DNA of 64,000 nt from assembly GCA_017577615.1 (NCBI GenBank), contig PKRE01000007.1, positions 62,001 to 126,000 on the forward strand. Direction: 5' to 3'. The position numbers were made by a program, and so were the translations under genes. The notes below the pieces were generated by a model. It made no database searches, was not told where the DNA came from, and saw nothing but the letters and a program-made list of their open reading frames with translations. This stretch comes from Gammaproteobacteria bacterium (GTDB lineage Bacteria > Pseudomonadota > Gammaproteobacteria > Steroidobacterales > Steroidobacteraceae). Below, piece after piece: positions 58,253 to 64,000 of this stretch (the stretch's first letter is position 1; the number at the start of each line of letters is the position of its first letter).

Positions 58253-59140
58253 CTACGGCCCGGCAGACTGCTCCAGCGTCATGCCGTCCAATGTCAGGAG
58301 CGGCGCGTAAAGCTCTGGACGCCGATCGCGGAAGACTCCCCATGCCTCGCGATAGGCGCGAATCTGATCGAGGTCGAAGGTCGCCGTGATCACCACCTCG
58401 CTCGTGCGATCGGCCTGCGCCACGATGGCGCCGGTGTGATCTGCGATGAACGACGAGCCGTAGTACGTCACGCTCCACTGTGCACCTCGCTCCGTGCCGA
58501 TGCGATTGGACGCCACGACCGGCATGAGGTTCGCGGCAGCGTGGCCTTGCATCGTCCGCTGCCAATGATCGCGCGAGTCGATGCTGAGATCCTGCGGCTC
58601 GGAGCCGATCGCGGTCGGGAAGAGCAATACTTCCGCGCCCAGCAACGCCAGCGTGCGCGCCGTCTCCGGGAACCATTGATCCCAGCAGATCGCCACGCCG
58701 AGCGTGCCGAAGCGCGTGCGCCAGACCTTGAAACCGGTATCGCCCGGGGAGAAATAGAACTTCTCGTGATATCCCGGGCTTTCGGGAATGTGCGACTTGC
58801 GATAGGTGCCGAGCAGCTGCCCGCCTGCGTCGACGATGGCAATGGAGTTATAGAACGCTTTGCCTGCGCGCTCGAACACGCTGACCGGTAAGACGACATC
58901 GAGCTCGCGCGCCAGCGCTTGGAAACGCTGCACCGCGGGGTTGTCCGCGATCGGCAACGCGAGCGAGAAATGACTCGGGTCGTGCTCCTTGCAAAAGTAC
59001 GGGGTCTCGAACAGCTCCTGAACGAGAACGATGTTGGCACCTTGTCGCGCCGCCTCACGAATCAGACGCTCGGCGCGCGCGAGGTTTTCAGCGCGATCCT
59101 CGGTGCAGGCGAACTGCGCGGCGGCGACGGTAACGGGCAT
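58253..59140 (-). CDS. aguB: N-carbamoylputrescine amidase
   Basis: 295 residues from ATG 59140; the in-frame extension to 59230 is unsupported. Nitrilase-fold catalytic triad: Glu in VQELFETPYF, Lys in YRKSHIPESPGYHEKFYFSPGD and Cys in AICWDQWFPE. Length and the FPTAIGSEPQDLSIDSRDHWQR stretch match AguB. It releases putrescine from N-carbamoylputrescine in the agmatine route. The upstream gene on the same strand is an omega-amino acid aminotransferase, 137 bases away. Confidence 0.92.
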   Translation of the reverse strand: MPVTVAAAQFACTEDRAENLARAERLIREAARQGANIVLVQELFETPYFCKEHDPSHFSLALPIADNPAVQRFQALARELDVVLPVSVFERAGKAFYNSIAIVDAGGQLLGTYRKSHIPESPGYHEKFYFSPGDTGFKVWRTRFGTLGVAICWDQWFPETARTLALLGAEVLLFPTAIGSEPQDLSIDSRDHWQRTMQGHAAANLMPVVASNRIGTERGAQWSVTYYGSSFIADHTGAIVAQADRTSEVVITATFDLDQIRAYREAWGVFRDRRPELYAPLLTLDGMTLEQSAGP

Positions 59141-59277
59141 GGGGTGCGATGATTCCGGGCTGACGAATGAGCAATATTGAGCGTGTTCTCGCGAACTCAA
59201 GTAACGAGGAGGCCGGTCCACGCCACGCACGTGGCGCCTCTGGACCCAACATACTCTCCTCTACCTCGAAGCCGCCG

Positions 59278-60597
59278 CTATTCGAGCGTGCGCAGCACCT
59301 CACCGAGCGTTGCGATGATCTCGTCGATCTGCTCGCGCTCGATAATGAGCGGTGGCGAAAGTGCGATCGTGTCGCCCGTGACCCGCACCAGCACGCCACG
59401 TTCGAAACAGCGGGTAAATGCTTCGTAGGCACGTGCCGTCGGCGCGTTCGGCCGCGGCTGCAGCTCGATCGCGCCGATGAGCCCGATGTTGCGGATGTCG
59501 ATGACGTGCGGTGCATCACGCAGCGAATGGACGGCTTGTTCCCATTCTTTCTCTAGGGACGCTGCACGCGTCAGCAGGCCGTCGCGTTGATAGATGTCGA
59601 GCGCGGCGCGCGCTGCGGCACAGGCCACCGGATGCGCCGAATACGTGTAGCCGTGGAAGAGCTCTATCGCATTTTCCGGCCCCTGCATGAACGCATCATA
59701 GATGCGTTGCCGCACGAACACGGCACCCATCGGCACAGCCCCGTTCGTCAACCCTTTCGCCGCAGTGATGATGTCGGGCGTGACATCGAAATACTGGGCA
59801 GCGAACGACGCGCCGAGCCTGCCGAAGCCCGTGATGACTTCATCGAAAATCAACAGGATTCCGTGCCGATCGCAAATCTCGCGTAAGCGCTGCAGGTAGC
59901 CTTTCGGCGGCAGAATGACTCCGGCAGAGCCTTGCACGGGCTCGACGATCACGGCCGCGATCGTGGAGGCGTCATGCAGTGCGATGAGTCGCTCCAGATC
60001 ATCCGCCAAGTGCGCGCCCCACTCAGGCAAGCCGCGCGAGAACGCGTTGCGCTCGTGATCGAGCGTATGGCGCAAATGATCCACGCCAGGCAGCAACGGG
60101 CCGAAGAACTTGCGATTGTTGACGATGCCCCCGACGGAAGTACCGCCGAATCCCACACCATGGTAGGCCTTCTCTCGCCCGATGAGCCGCTGACGCGACG
60201 CCTCGTCACGTACTCGGTGATATGCCAACGCGATCTTGAGCGCGGTGTCCACCGCCTCGGAGCCTGAATTGACGAAGAAGACACGGTTGAGGTCACCCGG
60301 CGTGACTTCGATCAGTCGATTGGCGAGCTCGAAGGCGAGCGGATGTCCCATTTGAAAGGTCGGCGCGTAGTCGAGCGTCGCGAGCTGCTGTGCAACTGCC
60401 TCTGTAATCTCGCGCCGATTGTGACCGGCATTGACACACCAGAGACCCGCCGCTGCATCCAACATACGGCGTCCGTCCGCGCTCCAGTAATACATGCCTT
60501 CGGCGCGTGCGAGCAGACGCGGGCTCGCTTTGAACTGGCGATTGGCCGTGAACGGCATCCAAAAGGCTTCGAGCGCCTGGCGACTCGGCAGGTCCAT
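59278..60597 (-). CDS. Class-III omega-amino acid:pyruvate aminotransferase
   Basis: 439 residues. Strongly like beta-alanine/omega-amino acid:pyruvate aminotransferases: FWMPFTANRQFKASPRLL start, LWCVNAGHN, FFVNSGSEAVDTALK, IFDEVITGFGRLG and the PLP lysine in TAAKGLTNGAVPMG. It transfers an omega-amino group (from beta-alanine, GABA, putrescine or a similar amine) to pyruvate. In this region it may act on putrescine or on the GABA formed by PuuD. Upstream of aguB. Confidence 0.93.
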   Translation of the reverse strand: MDLPSRQALEAFWMPFTANRQFKASPRLLARAEGMYYWSADGRRMLDAAAGLWCVNAGHNRREITEAVAQQLATLDYAPTFQMGHPLAFELANRLIEVTPGDLNRVFFVNSGSEAVDTALKIALAYHRVRDEASRQRLIGREKAYHGVGFGGTSVGGIVNNRKFFGPLLPGVDHLRHTLDHERNAFSRGLPEWGAHLADDLERLIALHDASTIAAVIVEPVQGSAGVILPPKGYLQRLREICDRHGILLIFDEVITGFGRLGASFAAQYFDVTPDIITAAKGLTNGAVPMGAVFVRQRIYDAFMQGPENAIELFHGYTYSAHPVACAAARAALDIYQRDGLLTRAASLEKEWEQAVHSLRDAPHVIDIRNIGLIGAIELQPRPNAPTARAYEAFTRCFERGVLVRVTGDTIALSPPLIIEREQIDEIIATLGEVLRTLE

Positions 60598-60734
60598 GGC
60601 GGGATTCCACTAAAGAGGGGCGAGCTTCAGGATACTACAGTGGAGAGCCGGCGCGGACGTGGCGCGCTTCGCGCCCCGGCTCAAGGAAGTGGGGGTGAAG
60701 GTTTTCTTCTGCGGGGACTAGAAACAGTAAGGCA

Positions 60735-60755
60735 GCGGCGCGCTACGCGCGCCGC
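60735..60755. repeat. GGCGCGCTACGCGCGCC palindrome
   Basis: Nine-bp perfect arms with a TAC loop, the same core as at 50853-50871. A shorter form, GGCGCG-CTT-CGCGCC, is at 60661-60675, both in the gap between the aminotransferase start and the porin gene. Confidence 0.75.
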
Positions 60756-60770
60756 GTCCACAGCCTTCCC

Positions 60771-61475
60771 TTAGTGTGTCGACCAAGGAAACGTCGTAGA
60801 GACGCTGAAGACGACACGACCTTCGGTATTGAACAGATCGGCGTCGCTGAACAATGCGTCTCCCCTATCGAGCGTGGTATCGATGTAGCTCAAACCGAGC
60901 TCGAAGCTACCGAGCGTGTAGCCGATACCCACCATGTAGTCCATGTACTCGGTGTCATCGAAAGCATCGCCGAAGCTGTAATTCGCGTTTAGATTGAACG
61001 TGAAGTTGCTCGCAAAGGGCACGGAGACGCCGGCACTCACGTAGAAGGCATCTTCGCCGCTGTTTGCCCAGTCGTTCGAGTACGCCAAGCCTCCGGAGAA
61101 CAGCCCATAGCTCAGCTTTCCGTAGAGCTCGAGAAAGTTGTAGTCCGACGCGCCTGGATACGTGTAGTGCAGCAGGCCAACGTCCCAGCCCAATCCCGTC
61201 GCAGTCTCACCTGCAAAGCCAGTGTAGATGTCGAGCTCCATGTCCGCCGGATCGTCCGGGCCAAAGTCGATGTTCGTGCCCCAAGCCCCGATGTACCACC
61301 CGCTCGAGTGGCTGTAGTCGAGACTCGCTTGCAGCGCCGGATCTTCTTTGGTTTGCGAAATGCCACGAAACACATAGTCAGATGTCGCAGTGACGCTGGC
61401 CGACAGATCTGCGTGCGCCGCCGTTGCGACAAAGCTCAACATGCCCAACGCAGCCACGATCCTCGAGTAACGCAT
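60771..61475 (-). CDS. TorF-family putative porin
   Basis: 234 residues from ATG 61475, with AGGGGAG four bases upstream. Signal peptide (1-22, ending AAHA). TIGR02001-like patterns are SASVTATSDYVFRGISQTKEDPALQASLDYSH, GWYIGAWGTNIDF and an ELGLSYIDTTL strand near the end. A small outer-membrane barrel of unknown cargo. Length fits the family. Confidence 0.93.
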   Translation of the reverse strand: MRYSRIVAALGMLSFVATAAHADLSASVTATSDYVFRGISQTKEDPALQASLDYSHSSGWYIGAWGTNIDFGPDDPADMELDIYTGFAGETATGLGWDVGLLHYTYPGASDYNFLELYGKLSYGLFSGGLAYSNDWANSGEDAFYVSAGVSVPFASNFTFNLNANYSFGDAFDDTEYMDYMVGIGYTLGSFELGLSYIDTTLDRGDALFSDADLFNTEGRVVFSVSTTFPWSTH

Positions 61476-62064
61476 ATGTCTCCCCTTTGTGTGAGCAATG
61501 ACGCGCCGTTGATGGCGCACGTGTTCGAGACTCGTGGCACTGCTGTTGCGACTCGCCGCGAAAGCCGTCCGGCTCTTTGGTCGAAGGCTTGCGCGTTAGG
61601 CACGCAAAACAGCACCCAGAGTCTCGCCAGTCCGAGTGCACCATGCGTGCCAGATGTGTCTTCGATGGAGCAGTCGCGCGTTCTCGCGAAAAAATCGCTG
61701 AATATTCGCAGCTTGCATCCATGCCCGGCGTTGATCGAGCAGCAGACATTGAGATGTCTATGTTCCGTGTTGGAGCACGACATGCGTTGTGCAAGCAAAT
61801 GTGCCCCCAAACGGTGCGGTATGTGGGCTGGGGGCTTGGGGCTGGGGGTAAGGAGGCGTTGGCTATAGGTGGCGCGGCGCCCGGGATGCTCGCTGCGATC
61901 TTCAGCACTCAGCGACAGCGCGATCGCGCGCCACAATCCTCCACAATCCGTCGTCATTCCGTCATTTCGCGGGCGCGTTTCGGTCGCGTTTCCCGCCTTT
62001 ACTCACTGTCACGGGCTGATCGTCAGCCCCTTGACAATGACGAGGCACAGTGAGGAGCGCGACC
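61476..62064. other. Intergenic gap with no recognised feature
   Basis: About 590 bases between the divergent porin and PdsO-like gene. Open frames (61577-62053 plus and 61436-61957 minus) lack family resemblance and ribosome sites. Confidence 0.5.
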
Positions 62065-62752
62065 ATGATGAGAAAACCCTTGATTGTCGCTGTCGCGATT
62101 GCGTTGAGCAGCAGTGCCGCCTGTGCGGCGGACAAGAACACGTTCACGAAGGAAGAAGGCATCGGCGTCTTGACGGGTGCAACCGCCGGCGCGTTGGTTG
62201 GCGGCCCGGTCGGTGCCGCCGTCGGATTCATGGTTGGCGGGATCGTCGGCGACAACATTGGCGCTGCGAAGCGCGCCAATGTGCGCGTGCAGGAGCTCGA
62301 GCGCGAGCTGCTCGAGGCGCGCATCGAGCTGGCCAGAGTGAGCGAGCGCATCGGTGGCGACACGATGTTCGATGAGCTCGCGCAGCGGCTGCATACGGAC
62401 GTCCTGTTCCGCACCGGTCGAGCGAGCGGAGCTCGATCCGCAAGCGGTTCTGAAGCTTGCCGAGCTTGGCCGATTGCTGGGCTCCTATCCTGGGATCCAG
62501 ATCGAGCTGCACGGGTTTGCAGATCCACGCGGCGACGCCGAGATGAACTTGGAGCTGTCGCTGCGTCGCGCGGAAGCGGTCCGCGAAGCCTTGCTCGACG
62601 GCGGCGCCGCACCCGAGCAAATCGTGTTGTCTGCGCACGGCGAAGCTTTGTCTACCGCGCCTGAAGGCGATCTCGAAGCCTATGCTTGGGAACGCCGGGT
62701 CACGCTCGCGATTCGCTCGGGCCCTGACGTCGCGGTCGCAAGCACACGATAG
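62065..62752 (+). pseudogene. Glycine-zipper/OmpA-domain protein (PdsO-like), frameshifted by a CGAG duplication
   Basis: From ATG 62065 (GAGGAG upstream) the frame encodes a signal peptide, a glycine zipper (GATAGALVGGPVGAAVGFMVGGIVGD), a coiled stretch (LERELLEARIELARVSERIG) and the start of an OmpA domain, VLFRTG. The rest of the OmpA domain (AELDPQAVLKLAELGRLLG to ERRVTLAIRSGP) is in another frame. At 62419-62426 the sequence reads CGAGCGAG; dropping one CGAG restores LFRTGRAELDPQ without a gap. The order matches PdsO, the OmpA-like partner of a dedicated sortase system, but no sortase or kinase pair lies nearby. Sequencing error is an alternative. Confidence 0.8.
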
Positions 62753-62764
62753 GCAAACGTCCAG

Positions 62765-62792
62765 GAAGCCAGCGCGCTCGTGCGCTGGCTTC
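62765..62792 (+). terminator. Hairpin after the PdsO-like gene
   Basis: Eleven-bp perfect stem GAAGCCAGCGC/GCGCTGGCTTC with a six-base loop, 12 bases after the stop. No clear T run follows, so termination is only likely. Confidence 0.55.
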
Positions 62793-62859
62793 GCCAGAAC
62801 GGGCTTGGTGGGGACTCGGGGACGGGGCGCTGCGCGCCGCATCTACGGCTTAGGGCTTA

Positions 62860-63627
<768 letters not shown>

Positions 63628-63775
63628 GGTCCTTCTGTCGCGCCAGCGAGGCTGAATGGAGAGGCTATCAGGTTGCAGTCGGCGCAGTGCGCGCGTTCAC
63701 CTGCCCGGCGTAGCCGTCGATCGCACACAGAAGGCAGGCGAAAAAGGCCGCACGGCGGCGAGCCGTGCTTCTAGC

Positions 63776-63805
63776 ACAGCTTACAGCCTGATGCCTACAG
63801 CTTAA
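63776..63805. repeat. CCTACAG heptad repeat
   Basis: ACAGCTTACAGCCTGATGCCTACAG lies between the SDR gene and the tRNA. It is another copy of the dispersed heptad family. Confidence 0.7.
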
Positions 63806-63824
63806 CCGCCTGTGCCTGTATGCG

Positions 63825-63901
63825 TGGTGGCTAGGGTGAGACTCGAACTCACGACCTCGGCATTATGAGTGCCACGCTCTAACCGGCTGAGCTACCTAGC
63901 C
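63825..63901 (-). tRNA. tRNA-Met (anticodon CAU), elongator type
   Basis: The reverse strand folds as a complete cloverleaf: acceptor GGCTAGG/CCTAGCC, D-loop with AGCCGGTTAGAGC, anticodon loop CTCATAA, TTCGAGT T-loop and an encoded ACCA end. The acceptor and the CACTCATAATG anticodon arm match elongator tRNA-Met better than initiator tRNA or tRNA-Ile2 (lysidine), although CAU alone cannot rule out the latter. Confidence 0.95.
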
Positions 63902-64000
63902 TTTCTGGCAAACGCACTCGGCCGCCACCTCCGATCGACGGCCTGAGCTGGAGGGAGGCGCATTGTCTGGACGGGAGGCGCCGGTGTCAACCGGCTGCAG

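Noticed and set aside
61577..62053. 158-residue plus-strand frame
   Set aside because: No ribosome site, no domain and a competing minus-strand frame of equal quality.

Overview
The window looks like about 64 kb of chromosome from a GC-rich gammaproteobacterium. A fused RlmKL methyltransferase, a NADP-type Icd with Ser113, a PuuA/PuuB/PuuD set with a PotA/D/H/I transporter and an elongator tRNA-Met with encoded CCA all fit. Steroidobacterales/Nevskiales or a relative is my guess, but no marker here fixes the family. There is no rRNA, CRISPR array, phage, integrase or recognisable IS.

Layout. 1-3.1 kb: end of prpD, prpB and a strong terminator (2-methylcitrate cycle), then a Tat-exported VOC-like protein. 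3.4-8.8 kb (minus strand): an exported ASCH-domain protein, an amidohydrolase translationally coupled to a COG0523 GTPase, an isolated flagellin and a Ca2+/cation antiporter. 9-18.4 kb: an unusual stretch. A gene joins a LuxR-type autoinducer-binding domain to a DnaA-domain-IV-like helix-turn-helix. After it come four intergenic clusters, 30 exact copies in all, of the 9-mer GGACACCCA, set between a secreted beta-helix protein, a small unknown protein, a lipoprotein sugar dehydrogenase, an Spx/ArsC-like protein, a CBS-domain protein and an MgtC-like protein. 18.4-27.3 kb (minus): an M28 peptidase with membrane segments, pncB, a methyltransferase next to a ThuA-domain protein, an M48 lipoprotein protease, an RRM protein and a small membrane protein. 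27.6-30.6 kb: a hybrid histidine kinase whose 3' end overlaps a convergent ECF sigma gene. 30.9-34.5 kb: three exported proteins, each with one CxxCH haem motif (a beta-barrel, a lipoprotein and a CHRD-domain lipoprotein), framed by GC-rich palindromes. 34.8-44.9 kb: HPF-like protein, a membrane sensor kinase, an FAD oxidoreductase, an SMP-30-like protein, an OmpR/EnvZ-type pair, icd with a strong terminator, and a DUF2905 protein. 45-60.6 kb: a PLP lyase/synthase, then a polyamine uptake and breakdown region (potIHAD, puuA, puuD, divergent puuB, aguB and an omega-amino acid aminotransferase) interrupted by queD, a Cys-rich protein and rlmKL. 60.7-64 kb: a TorF-like porin, a frameshifted PdsO-like OmpA gene, an SDR and tRNA-Met.

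Many intergenic gaps carry degenerate copies of a CTGTAGG/CCTACAG heptad and short GC-rich hairpins, so this genome is rich in dispersed non-coding repeats. The GGACACCCA arrays form a separate family that I see only between 10.3 and 18.4 kb. They and the neighbouring LuxR/DnaA hybrid are the best candidates for something undescribed.
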